Notes under the pieces: generated by a model
What the model saw: the letters and a program-made list of their open reading frames with translations, nothing else
Database searches by the model: none
What the model was told of the DNA's origin: nothing
Program-made: the position numbers and the translations under genes
Part shown: piece after piece, positions 10,326 to 22,365 of the stretch
Position numbering within the stretch: the first letter of the stretch is position 1
Layout of the letters: each line of letters starts with the position of its first letter
Source: Gnomoniopsis sp. IMI 355080
Taxonomy: Eukaryota > Ascomycota > Sordariomycetes > Diaporthales > Gnomoniaceae
Length of the DNA stretch: 64,000 nucleotides
Reading direction: 5' to 3'
NCBI GenBank assembly: GCA_027946555.1
Contig: JAPEVC010000123.1
Location: 42,615-106,614 of the forward strand

Positions 10326-13300
10326 ATGGTAAGTTCGACGCGCCTTGTTTCTTTGCTGTACACTTCACGTGCCACCACTGACAATACGCGCGCAGCCTGC
10401 CTTCGCAGCCATCAATGTCGAACCCGAGGAGAATGTCGAAGAGGAGGTCGACACCTCGAAAGAACTACAGGTACCCAAACTAACACCTTCGCCCCTTCTA
10501 TCCTTCTGCGACTGACACCATTCAGGTAGACGAAGCCCTGAAGCTCTTCCAGAACGCCCTGAAACTCCACGCCCAGGGCCCGCAATTTTTCGACGAAGCT
10601 TCCGATGCCTATGATGAGCTCTTTCTATCCGACATTTTCAGGCTGCCTGAGAGCACCACCGAGTACGAACGCACCGAGCGACTGCAGAACCCTTTCCTGC
10701 CGGTCGAGTCCTCCTTTGCCCCCGGCCTCGATGTCGCTGGGACTTATGCAGATAGCAGTGGAACCAGTCTGCCACAGGCGCTGTTCCTCTCGTACAAAAA
10801 TCACGGCCAATTTATACTGGACAGATTAAAATACAAGGCACGCAACGCAGGTCCAGATGCGCAGCACGTTCTCGACCAGTCCGAGGCCATAGATGATGCA
10901 CGGAAAGCGATTGACGATTTCAATGCCGCCCTGGACCGGGACCCGTCAGATGCTGAGCTTTGGAGGAGGACCGCGAGAACGGCTGCGTTCCTAAATAGCG
11001 CAAGAATGAGTCGATATTGTCTCGAGGCTGCCATAGAACTCGATGATGACCCTGCGGTAGTGGACGTGGAGCCTCCATCCCTGGCCGAAGGCTTTGCTGG
11101 AGAAGAGCTCAAGAATCAGTTGCACGTTCTGTCCGATAACATCGCTCTGACACACCCTGGAATGAAGCCGTTTCTTGAGAAAGAGATGCCGCGGGGTTTG
11201 ATGCGGCATATTGATCCAGCTCCGTTCCTACCAGATCCGATTAAGAAGCTGGGGTCGCGCAAGCTGTTGGCCGCGCAAGTCGATATACCTAGGCCAGTCA
11301 TTGATCTCGAGAACGCATCGTGGGCACAGCTTGGCATGCGCTTGGTTCAGTTCATCCAAGAAGTTGGCCTTTCTGGACAGGCCATCCAACTTCAGCTTCC
11401 CGAGGGCCATGAAGAGAACGAAGATGACAAGATGGAGATTGACCAGAGACAAGACGGACTTGATGTTACTAAAGCAGTTGCGAAGTCAGCCGTGGAAGAA
11501 GCGGCAGAGCCTTCGACAGAGATCAGGACACCCGCCGAAGATGCCCCGACAGAAGATGGTGTCAATGGGTCTAATAGGCTTAACGGATCAGATGTTGCAA
11601 ATACAGAATCTCGACAGCCAAGTGTAACTCTGCCATCTCGAAAACGCTCAATCTCTGCTGCCGGTCTGCAGGAGCCAATTGAGGAAGAAACTGGAGACTC
11701 CAAGCGCCCCAAGCGTGTGAGGAGACGAGACACTCTCGCCGAAGAGACGGTTGACGAGACAACTTTACGAGCGGCACAATTGCAGCCTTTCCAGGGGGCT
11801 GACCAGAATTTGTTCCATCTCACAAAAAACATACTCGAGAATCTTGGAGTCACGGACAAGGTCACCGCCGACAGGATAGGTGAAATCATCGATTCGTGCG
11901 CCTTGGAGGAAAGACTATCGAAACTCTCTCACACAGCCAGCATTGATCTACGAGACGCATTGCTCTCGTACGACGACGAGGTGGCCAGTGTCTTCCTCAC
12001 CAAGGCGGAAACGGCCGCTCTTGGCATGAGCACCTTTTTGGAGCACACCAAGGCCGGTGCACAACGTGCAGCCGATACTGCCAGCTTCGAAGAGTCTACG
12101 GGTCTGAAAGCATTTGTTAAGAAAGTGAACTTGTCCTGGATGTCGCCCCAAGATGTGGCCTTCGAGTGGATTCTTAAAATGTCACGAAGCTACACGACAA
12201 GGAGGTGGTCCGACCAGCTCAAGACTGCAGTGGTTCAAGTAATCAGCCACCTCGACGAACCCATACACGAGAGAGTTCAGTATGAGATCGTGCAAGCAAG
12301 AGGCGAGACTGGCGAGGATGCTCGAGCAGCTGAACTGGACAACCTTGTCCAGATGCTCTTCGAAGTTTACCTCGACGTCTACGAACGTATCACCAGCCCG
12401 AATAGTCGAGTGGATCAGTCTATCAGGTTGAGCACAAAAAATCGACTGAGTCGATGGCTAGATTTGGCTTTAGAGTTAAGCCAGTCACGCCCAAATGACT
12501 CCCGCTTGGAGCTCTCCTTACGGTTCCTATGGTCTTGTGTCTTCTCAACTACCCTGGCTGAGGGCGTCTCGCGAGACCACATCCTCGCCTGCTGGCACAG
12601 TCTGCGGGATTACCTGGCAGCCACCGGGCACAACAAGATTGAGCTTCCAAACAATGCTGTAATGCCCGAGATCTCGGCTGCGGAGGCTGATCGAGAGATT
12701 AGCAAGCTTACGACCATGGACTTCTTCCTTGGTCTCTTCCGGGAAGAGTTCTCTGACCCCGTGGCAGTCATCGACACCCTAGAGCCTGTCTTGAATCCAG
12801 AAGCCGTTTTTGTCGCACCCGATGAGAAGCCTATGACTGTCAAAGACAAGCTGGATGCGGACAGATCGTCCAAAACTTCGATCAAAGAATGCGCCAGCCA
12901 AGGCCTCAAAGACCTGTGGAAATTCCTTCTTGCGAGCAGCACCGATCTGCGGCTCCTGCTGTGGTCTCGGCTAAGTGACGCGTACGGTACGATCAACTAC
13001 ACTACCAAACAATTTTCTTGCCTCCTCAAGAGTATCGAGATGGTAATGAAGGACATGGATGGCCCGGTCTACCTGAATACACCGCAGGAGTCACGAAGAA
13101 TACTACTGATGAAGCACACCAAGTCCATTCATGACATGATGGTGTCTGCCCTTTCGTTGGCTTTGAACGACAACACTGCATTTGACATCATCGACGAGGA
13201 TCATCTAAGAGCCTCATCAGCCGCCTTGGCTAGGTTGAGCTGTTTAATACATATTGCTGTCATGCAAGAGGACGAATTCACTCTCGGAATCACGCCAGCG

Positions 13301-16300
13301 CCACCAAAGAACTCCAACTTCAACGAGTTGCTCGAGAATTTGCGAGATCTGCAAGTTAGAGTCTGGACCTTACAGTACTGCTTGATCAAAGTCGGCATCC
13401 ACCAGAACGTGTCCGTTTTCAAGACCCCTCATAATGATCTTGCGGATTTTTTGAGTGCGGTCCATCAAGTCCTCGGCTTGCGGAAAGCATGCACATCGTC
13501 CAACAAGGTCTTCTTGAAGATGATGCGGATTGAGTTGTTGAAGCAAAAGAACATCGAGAATTGGGAAGACTACTTGGGCCAAGTCCTCTACGACCTACAC
13601 GGACTGAAACTGGGTGTCGGTATCTGGGAAGTTCAGGATCATGGATGTGCTCCCGAGAAGCTCGAGAAACGCCAGGCGATGCAACTTGTGGAAAACATCA
13701 TGACGCTGGCAAACCGAATGTCGATGAAAGATCTGCTCAAATCGGACCTAAAGAACACTATTGAACACATGCAAGGAGCCATTGGCCCCTCCAAGTCTAC
13801 GACTCCGATGATTCACAACTTGCGCAATTTTCAGGAGTACATCAAAAAGCCAATTCATCCTCTCCGATTGTATCAAGCATTTGATGGCACTGTACCGCTT
13901 GACGCCATGACCGTCAACACCGCAGATGCGTCTCTCGCAAAGCATGGCTGGTTCTTCTTGCTTGGCATGATTGCACTCACCAAGTTCAAGGGAGTCGACC
14001 TGAACCGTCGTCAGACACCAGGCGCGACGGACGATCTACGTATTGGGGCGACTTTCTTGCGCTTACAGCTGCAGTTCACCCCTGACATGTGGGAAGCTTG
14101 GTTCCGACTTGCGGAGTGCTTCGACTATGAGCTAGACGAAGCGGTCCTGTGGTCGGCAGACAAGATGAACAAGGAAAGATCTGAACTACTTAAGTTTCAG
14201 CGCCAGGCAATCCATTGCTATACTCTGGCGTTATCTCACTCTCATTTCTGGTATCCTGAAACTAAAGAAGATGAGGAGAAACTCTGTCAGCTGTACTACA
14301 ATTTCGCCATGCGTATGTATGCGTCAAGTCGAGAGCCCTTTGCTATGGAGCCTTTTCACCACCGCGACCACAACCGGTTCTACCCAGAAGACGGTGGCAG
14401 CGGTACTGTAAAAAAGCTTTTCCACAGCGAAATGACTGACTTCGAGGTCTGGAAGTACGCCGCTGTCTTATTCAGAAGGACCATGAAAGGAAATCCGAAG
14501 GACTGGAAAAGTCCTTACATGGTGTCCAAGTGTCTCTGGAAGATGTATCAAAAGCCTATTGAAACTCTGAGTGCCAAAGATAAGAAGGCAAGACCGACGG
14601 TTCAGAAAATTGTCGATGCACTCGAGAAAACAATTGAGGTGGTCTCTAAGCTTCCCAAACCCCGTCATGGACAGGATCCAATTCTGGAGCCCCATTACAA
14701 AATCGTGTCCATCCTGCACAAGCTTGTCAGCCGCGACGACATAGCTCCACAAGCGGCTGTCGATATTCTCCAACGGCAGCCCTATGCAGTCAGACGTGGA
14801 GAGAAAGTCACAATTGAACCCGACGACTGGGAAGAGTACGTCGTCGAGAATTTGCGCCATCTCCGTGACAAAGACAAGTCACATTGGCAGCACCGTATCA
14901 TCATGCGGCACGCTCGCATAGTCTACGAACCGGAGAAAGACGACGCTAACAACCAGTTGATTGAGGCTCAGGCGGCTTTCAGTATACTGAGGGAACACAT
15001 GGTGACCAAAACGATGGCCATCAACGTGTGGAAGTGCGACGCCGAACGGCCTGGACGTCATCATGTATTCACGGAACAGTATGTGCGCTATATCGTCAAA
15101 TTGTTGATCATTACGAGCGACCGTGTAAATATGGAAGCACTTCTCAGGAAGATCCGGAAGAAAGGCGCCGACTTCTATCACTTTAATGACCTCTGGGCTG
15201 CGTGCGTGCAAGCATACACGAGGCTTTTGCGGCACAGCTACAAGATACCTCCGGTCGAAGAGGACGTTTTCAAGAACACGAGCCCGGAAGAATTCGATAT
15301 TTTGGCAGAAAGGGTCAGCGACTGGGCTTCTAAGGACGACCGAGACCATCCTGCACTAAACGCTATGAAGGAGACTGTCGAGCTGAAGAAGTTGAACGGC
15401 GGTCTCATGAAGGCGGGCATGATCGACGACCTTATAAATGATTGTTACTCGGTGCTTTATTCGAGCATTGTTGACGAGCTGCCCGGACCGGAGCCCGCGA
15501 AGATCATTGAGGATCGTAATCGCTCTAAGGACTTGGACATCAATGGCTCAACTGACAAGGACCAATTCCATGGACTATTGCATCCAAATGGTCTTGATAA
15601 GAAAGATGACTCTGGGCGCGCAGTCAGTGAAGCGCCGTCTGGCTCCGCTGCCGGTGAGAAGATGGAGAGGACAACCTCCAACACAGGCGAACCAAGCGGT
15701 GCTGTCCGCCGCAGGCTTGTGGGTGTACGCCGTGCCGACATTCTACGTAAAGCAGAGCAGGCCGTATTACGAGCCACCGAGCAGCCGCCGCCCAAGTCCG
15801 CTGTTAGTGAGCGGTCCAATGGCCGGAAGTCACGACGGGGTAGCGCGGCGTCTGGAAAGAATGGCGCGGGAGCCCGCCGGAGCGGTGAGGATAGTGAAGG
15901 TGAGGATAAAGAGGGCGACGATGACAATGGCGATGAGAACGAGGCTGATGAGAATCGCAAAGGTGGCGAAGAGGCAGTCCTTGACGACAGGGCGGACGAG
16001 AGCGAGACAGCAAGCCCAAGACCGGACCATGACGATGCCGACGACGAAAGCGACCTCAGCGATGTCCCTGATGATTACGACCAAGACGTACCACCAACAT
16101 TAATGTTCCCCAATCTGCGTAGAAGTGTCGATAATTCGGTCGCAGCTGACTCGAGGGCGGGAAGCTCTTCGGACGGCGGAAGCCAGCAAGGTGACGACGA
16201 GCAGGAGGACGAGGAGGACCATGAGGAGGATAATACCATGGATGTAGATGCTGAAGATCAGGACCAGGAGATGGTCGATCAGCACACCGCCGAGGAAGGC

Positions 16301-16348
16301 GATGATGGCGATGATGGCAGAGATGATGGTGTGGAGTTGATGGATTAG
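10326..16348 (+). CDS. hir3: HIR complex TPR subunit (HIR3/CABIN1 family)
   Basis: Exons 10326-10328, 10396-10470 and 10526-16348 give 1966 residues. The first coding exon is just ATG, followed at once by a GTAAGT donor. The join gives MPAFAAINVEPEE, the N-terminus expected for fungal HIR3 as I recall the family. HIR3 (human CABIN1) is the scaffold of the HIR/HIRA chaperone, which deposits H3-H4 independently of replication and represses histone genes in the nucleus. The body is rich in TPR-like helical repeats, such as DEALKLFQNALKLHAQG near residue 27 and further repeats around residues 1010-1350. Residues 200-270 are acidic with a basic KRPKRVRRR cluster that could be a nuclear localisation signal. 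The last 200 residues are extremely Asp/Glu-rich, as expected for histone-binding proteins. The length is in the family range. Confidence 0.92.
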
Positions 16349-17392
16349 AGAAGATCATCTCCACTCCAGAAGTTGTTCGGTACCGGTGCTCCTCGAGTGC
16401 TGGCAGTCGTCAACTCGACAGCAAGCTCTTTAGTTTGACGCCTTGTGAGCGACGATGTGCCACGAGGCTGCACTTGGCGATTTAGACCACTTAAAAGGAT
16501 AGCCAGTCGCAATGGGCCCGAGGGATGTCAATCTCGGGATTTCAATCTCGGCAACATCACACAACGCTTGAGAACGCTTCGAAGCATGCCAAATTCAAAG
16601 ACAAGCGTCTCCCTTTGTATTGCGTAATTGGATATATTATGGCTGAGAGCCAGAGATTACAAGATGTGGAGGGACTACCTCATTACGGGCATCTTGATCT
16701 GTGGGTATTGGCGAGTGTACAGTATATTTCAAGAGATCAAGCCGAGCTCAGGTTGCACAACCCCCAGACCCATTCTTCATGAGCGATCATGTAGATAGTG
16801 GCATCTCCATGTCCACCTCAGGGCAGAGCGCAGCTATCTACACCGGAGCAGCAAGGCTACACAGGTGCCTAGGATTGCGTCGATTTTCAATTAGAAGGAA
16901 TCTCACAGCGGTGTGACCCTATCGATTTGCCTAGCATTGTGCAGCAATATGAAGGCTTATGCGATTATGCAGTCTCCAGAGCTAAGCGGCAAGCGACTTG
17001 AATGGGGCTAATCTTTACTTTGTCTTCTCAAACTGGTACTGCACGCTATTAGAAGGGGGCCGCCTCGGGTTCGAGCGCTTCAGCAGCCGCAGTAAGCGTT
17101 TTGCGCTGCCGCCGTGGCGCTCTGATACACAACCAATTCCCTCTTCGAACCCCCCCCCCCCTTCTCTGATTGATCACTTACTCTACCCGCCTTGTTCCAA
17201 ACAGCCAGAGCAGCCGACCCGAATCACGCTGATTAATCAACGTGATTGTCTGAGTTTAGAATAAGCAGGGCATTCTTAGCAATGAAGAAAACAACAAAGT
17301 TTGCCGAGCCGAACCTCATCAGTCCCGTCCAAGTCCCATCGCGATCTCAACGCCAAATGTGAACCAATACTGAGCCTTACAAATCGCTGCAC
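16349..17392. other. Convergent intergenic region with a 12-nt C tract
   Basis: About 1 kb between the 3' ends of HIR3 and the CYB2-like gene. It contains a run of 12 C at 17150-17161 and otherwise only short open frames without recognisable similarity. Confidence 0.5.
17150..17161. repeat. Homopolymer C tract (12 nt)
   Basis: Twelve consecutive C preceded by CGAA in the convergent gap between HIR3 and the CYB2-like gene. A similar C tract preceded by CGAA lies at 62806-62816. Run length could include assembly error. Confidence 0.85.
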
Positions 17393-19024
17393 TTATAGCC
17401 GGCTCAGTATAGACGGAGTCTCGGGTCTCCACATGTTGTTGATGAGTGCTTGGGCGTTGACCATCTCTGGACGCAGTTGGTCGATACTCGTTACTCCGAG
17501 TAATGCCATGCCGAGAGCTACCTCCTCAGATAAGACTATAAATGCGGTCAGCAACTACTGCAATTTGATCCGGGCCGAATCAAGTCAGCATAAACACTCA
17601 CTGTCTATCAGCTTCTCCACGCCTTGTGATCCATAGGCAGCCATAGCAAATAGGAAGGGGCGGCCGATTCCCACAGCCGTGGCGCCCAGGGCCAACGCCT
17701 TCAAAATGTCGGCACCATCACGGCACCCACCATCCAAGAACACCTCCAATTTCTCGAGGACTTCAGGACAATATTTGCGGATCTCAAGGAGAGTGGCCAG
17801 CGCGCTTGGGGCGCTGTGTTGCTGTCGCCCGCCGTGGTTCGATAGCAGGATCCCCTGACAGTCGTATTCCGCGGCCAATCGCGCATCTTCGGCTGTCTGG
17901 ATACCCTTCAAGACGATGGGACCGGTCCATTCTTCTCTGATCCACTCTAGATCGTCCCAGCAGATCATCGGGCTGATCTGTCCTGGAACCGGTCGAGCGC
18001 CCACTGCTGGTGCGAACTCATTGTCATTGTTGACCGATGAAGTCGGTGCGGTGGTGGTGCTGTGATCTCTGCCATCTTCCAACGCTTCTTCAGCTTGTTT
18101 CCGGCGGTCTTGAGTCCGCTTCCCGAGTTTTGGCGTATCGACTGTGATCCAAAGCCCCTTGTACCCAGCCGCCTTAACCTTCCGGAGCAGCGTGATGGCT
18201 TTCTGCCTGTCTGTTGGAATGTATAACTGGAAGAATAGCCTGGAGGGGTTCATCTCCTTCCCGCCAAATGTAGCAAGTTGTTGCTCGTGGTTCTCCATGA
18301 CGTTCTCCAGAGTCTTCGAGGTTGCCGTAGACATCACGGCGTGCAGGCCCTTGCGCACTAAACCACGCATCAGTTCGAACTCGCCGTTGGGGTGAGACAT
18401 TCCCATAGTCCCCATCGGGGGAACGAAGAATGGCGCGATCGAAGGCTGGCCTAGGATGGAGGTGCGTGAGTCGACATTGGCCACATTGCGGAGCACACGT
18501 GGGCGAAATGTCACCCGCGACCATGAGTCCAGATTTTCATTGAGGGTCTGGCCCGAGTTGGCACTGCTTATAATGTAGATCCAAGACCTCCGGCTAAGAA
18601 TCTTTTGTGCTTCAGCTTGGAAGTCTGTGGCCCTCACGCACATGGCCAAGGGTAGCACCTCCTTGCTGTTAGTGGTGACGGCAGTTGTGTCGTCAGCCAC
18701 TGGTGAGTTCAGAGCTCCAGTGGTTGACGTGTCCAGCTCGCCCAAGTAACTGCCACTGGGGAGGTCGTTGACGACATCTTCCGAGTGAATTTTGGCGAAC
18801 TCTTTGGTTGCGTCCTAGAAGAGCGCGTCACTCATGGGCTCGGTATTGCGATTTGATGATACATAGTATGTGGTGTAACTTACTGCTCCAGCTTGTTTCA
18901 GCAGGATCGCACGCCCTCCTGGATGTTTGTCCAGGAATTTGGTGAAATCGTATACTTTCCCATGTATAACAAGCCAGCACGAGTCTGCAGACTTATGCTG
19001 GGCAACCTCGGAGCCGCTTAGCAT
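17393..19024 (-). CDS. Cytochrome b5/FMN-dependent 2-hydroxyacid dehydrogenase (CYB2-like)
   Basis: Three exons, 19024-18884, 18814-17602 and 17535-17393, give 498 residues. Residues 1-75 form a cytochrome b5 domain with haem ligands H34 (DKHPGGRA) and H57 (AKIHSEDV). The rest is an FMN-binding TIM barrel of the L-lactate dehydrogenase (cytochrome b2) family, with PPMGTMGMSHPNGE, FFQLYIPTDRQ, WITVDTPKLGKR, GPIVLKGIQTAEDA, SNHGGRQQHSAP (catalytic His near 374) and FLDGGCRDGADILKALALGA. Yeast Cyb2 oxidises L-lactate and passes electrons to cytochrome c in the intermembrane space. This protein starts directly at the b5 domain with no visible mitochondrial presequence, so it may be cytosolic or depend on an undetected upstream exon. 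The usual QLD after NHGGR is replaced by QQH, and the YYSSGADDE-type loop is diverged, so the substrate could be a different 2-hydroxyacid. Confidence 0.9.
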
Positions 19025-19706
19025 GGTAAGAGCTTGAGTGGAATGGGGACCTGCAAGATGCTCCCTTTCTGATAGTATACAGGTCGGCCTATATCCAGCC
19101 GACGTCTCAATTGTGTGGTATGGTCCAGTGAAATACTGCCCTGCGAATACCTAACTATTCGACAGCACACGTAATGCAAACAAAGTTCGAAGTTCGAGGT
19201 TCGAATTTGAGCCCTCTATGACTGTCCAGTCAAGCGTGGGAATTGAATATTCGCTTATGAAGTTGCACGGGATCGACCCGTATGTTGCTGCCGTGGTTTA
19301 CACCCTCCTAGTGCCAGAATACCGATGCGGGGAAACATGGCAAAGTTACTCTACTCACAAATCGGGCATGATACGTGTTTGCGGACATGGGCTTCAAGGC
19401 AACGGGAATAAAAGGGAATTGTATCAATATGGAGTACTCTGATCATGGGACGAAGGACTTGGCTGATTTTACCCAGGCGCGCTTTCGCAAAACCGAGTAT
19501 CTGCGATAGCTATCTTGAGAATAGAGGGAGGGGGCCCCCAAACAGTCGGGTTGACGCCACCCGAGCGGGCTATGTTCGCTGTCTGACATACATCATTTAT
19601 TCCGATGGAAGTTCAATCTCATTCCCGAAAGCGATGAAAGTATCTATGTACATATGTATATACACCTTCCCGGGTCACAATAAGTATCCCGTCCGTAGTC
19701 TGCTGC
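19025..19706. other. CYB2-like promoter region
   Basis: About 680 bp between two minus-strand genes. Near 19189-19212 the sequence GTTCGA occurs three times in quick succession, which looks like a T-arm but lacks a tRNA A box. Nothing else is recognisable. Confidence 0.5.
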
Positions 19707-21147
19707 TCATCGTGCGCTGGGTGATGTCCAAGTCTTGCTCCAAGTCCCATTGCCATTCACCATGTTTACAAACTCCCGTGCGATGATCCTATCTGTCTGC
19801 TCCGAGGGATGCAGCGTATCGTACCACATGTAACTGTCTCGCACAGATGAATCGGCGCAAGGACTTCCACACTGAGCGATGGAAGATGTGACGTTCAATG
19901 GCGCTGTGCCGTTAAGATAACTGGAGGGATTGTGCCATATGTCGCTCAACTGATTCGGAGCTTGTCAGTCACATAAATAGAGGAAAGGACAGGGAATTGC
20001 ATGCTGACGAGGGAGTGAACGTCGAAGATACTCAACGTGCTAGCTGGGTACCGGTCTGTGATTAGGACTTCGCTTTGGGTCTGAAGATTGTAAATTGCGT
20101 TGACTAGCGCAACATATTCGCGCATTTTCTCGCTGACGAGTGTCCTATGGCGTCCACTTCACAGTCAGCTCATGATCACAAGTAGAGCCAAACAATGGGC
20201 TCTGATGTCTCCGACTGATCACCGCTGGAGAGATGACAGAAAAGTCTCCAACTCAGAGAAAGGAACATGAAAATCAGGTTCGTACACATTGGAAGTATAT
20301 TGGTCTTCGTTAAGCCAATAGTGACTGTCGATTGATCCGCCATTGTCTGGTAGAGCATACATAGGTGCGAAGTTGAGAGGTGCTATATTCATGAGCACGA
20401 AGTTGCGCGCGCCGACCCCATATAATACGTCGAGCTGCTCGTACACGCAGCCAATATAGTCCAAGACTGTTAAATTCAAACGGTTGTCGGTGAAGAAAGC
20501 AGCCGGGCCTAGGTCATTCGTGCCAATCCAGATTGCACTTGAACGAAAAGATAGTGATTAGAAGAGCTATACGCAACATCCACCTGGAAGAAGACCATGT
20601 TCCGAAGCAAAGGGTGTAGACACATACTAGATTGTCTCATTGTATAGATTTGTGATGGAACCATCACCAACATACTCATTGTCTTGCAAGAAGTAGGGTA
20701 CTTGATCCTGCTTTACTCCTGAACGGCTAGACGGTGAAAAATAGGCATCGCAGACAGCCCCTGAGACGGCATAGTCGTACAGGTTAATACCGGTATACTG
20801 TTGGATGTATTCAGTCCAGATTCGACCTCCAGTAGTCGTGACAGTGGACTAGAAGAGGGCAATCAGTTTGTTAGATCTTGAAAAGCATGTTGGATGCCTC
20901 GTGCTGTTCGGATCACTTGCCAAGTTCTGATCTGGTTCTGGTGTGTAATAGTCCGGTCCATCGTCCGTGTAAGAATCACCGAATACACTGCACCATCGTG
21001 AGTTCTTTTCAGCTAGTCGCACCTTGATTCTCGAAATTGGAGTTCATACACAAGAGACGAGAATGTATCCAGCGTAGCCGAGCCACTCAAAGCTGCGCTA
21101 TGAGTCACAGCTGACAGCCATATGAACAACACAAAGACCGCTCGCAT
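19707..21147 (-). CDS. CE16/SGNH-type secreted esterase
   Basis: Six exons: 21147-21050, 20987-20921, 20848-20628, 20537-20223, 20144-20009 and 19949-19707, giving 359 residues. The second intron is read as GC-AG with the strong donor TTG|GCAAGT, because the phase only closes that way. A signal peptide (MRAVFVLFIWLSAVTHSAAL) is followed by the SGNH blocks: VFGDSYTDDG with nucleophile S38, the Gly block, IWIGTNDLG with the oxyanion Asn, and YDTLHPSEQ with catalytic D323 and H326. This block pattern is that of carbohydrate esterase family 16 acetylesterases, which remove acetyl groups from hemicellulose-derived oligosaccharides outside the cell. A related GDSL lipase activity cannot be excluded. 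Several N-glycosylation sequons fit secretion. Confidence 0.85.
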
Positions 21148-21877
21148 CGTTATTTTTATGTTAGGGCCAGGCATGAAACGAAATGCTCAAAAACAACAGT
21201 CCCATAATATTTTCGATCTCAAGTATGCAAATTTCCAGTATTCGTAGCAGCAACGATACCAAATTTCAGGACACTCAACTCCTCTGTTCTTAGATGGGGA
21301 CTCAGCGATCATGGACACTTAATAAAGCGTCTCTCTCAAAAGATCACTTGGCGTAGGATCTTCATAAGGCGTTGAGATGTAAGCCACAGATGCTACCCTC
21401 CAAAGGTAGAGCATATATTTCGGTGTATCTATGGGCGACGCACCAATTACGGAAGGTTGAAATACCAATTGGAGGAGACAGGATATTCCAGATTGCATTT
21501 GGCCAAGGGTCCCGTCCTATCTCAATCGAGTGTAACTGTGTATCGATTCAAAATACAAACGTCCCGTAGCGAAATGTTCCCTACATTAATATAAACAGCC
21601 GCGTGCCCTACTTACTGTACGAGGAGTGTGCTATAGTTGGTGGCTTCTGGTGTCCTTCCCATAGTAGCAGGTTTGCGCTTGACGTCTCCAACTTGACACA
21701 GGGATGACATAATTGAATGGTACAGTAAGCTACGGCAGGTCATACCGAGACCGCTAGGACACTTGCCTTAAGCTTTCAGAGCTCGGCAGTGCACTGCCGA
21801 ACACCACTTTGAGGCTCGAATTCCCCTTGGTTGAGAGCATCTTCACAAATTATTTCCCGGAGGAGCATCTGCACACA
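21148..21877. other. Divergent promoter region, esterase and VOC protein
   Basis: About 730 bp between start codons of two divergent genes. A 65-codon open frame near 21372 has no support. No RNA gene is seen. Confidence 0.5.
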
Positions 21878-22365
21878 ATGTCGAAACCATTGACCATCGT
21901 CAAGTCTCTTGACCATCTCGTGCTTACCTGCGCCAGCGTCTCCGCTACGACCAACTGGTACAGCAGACACCTTGGTATGAAAGCCGAGACATTTACACCA
22001 CCGTCGGACCCTACCATACAGCGCCATGCCCTCAAATTCGGTAACCAGAAGATCAATCTGCATCAAAAAGGCAAGGAATTCGAGCCCAAAGCCAAGACTG
22101 CTTTGCCCGGAACCGCAGATGTGTGTTTCTTGGTGGAGGAAGAAACGAAATTGGAGGATATAATACAAGGATTTCAGAAAGAAGGAGTCGAGGTTTTGGA
22201 GGGCGCAACGGTTGTCCCTCGGACCGGAGCACGGGGTCAACTCCGTAGCATCTACGTGAGAGATCCGGACGGGAATTTGGTCGAGTAAGTGACAGCGTGC
22301 TTAATACCTTGAACAACACGACCAGGGACTGACTCTCCGAAAGGCTGTCCCAGTATAACGAATGA
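21878..22365 (+). CDS. VOC/glyoxalase-fold protein
   Basis: Two exons, 21878-22284 and 22344-22365, give 142 residues. The 59-nt intron has a GTAAGT donor, a CTGAC branch site and a GAAAG acceptor. Splicing replaces an early stop with the ending DPDGNLVELSQYNE, which is the normal end of this fold. The start is the ATG before SKPLTIVKSLDHLVLT. An upstream in-frame Met would add 23 residues but breaks the usual N-terminus. Motifs are the first beta strand LDHLVLTCASV with a metal-type His, then WYSRHLGM, FGNQKINLHQKG and the final IYVRDPDGNLVE with a metal-type Glu. VOC proteins are metal-dependent lyases, isomerases, dioxygenases or resistance proteins. The His/His/Glu set suggests metal binding. 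The substrate is unknown. Confidence 0.88.

Noticed and set aside
19189..19212. tRNA-like triple GTTCGA motif
   Set aside because: A T-loop-like sequence is present, but I found no A box, anticodon arm or pairing acceptor stem at the right distance.
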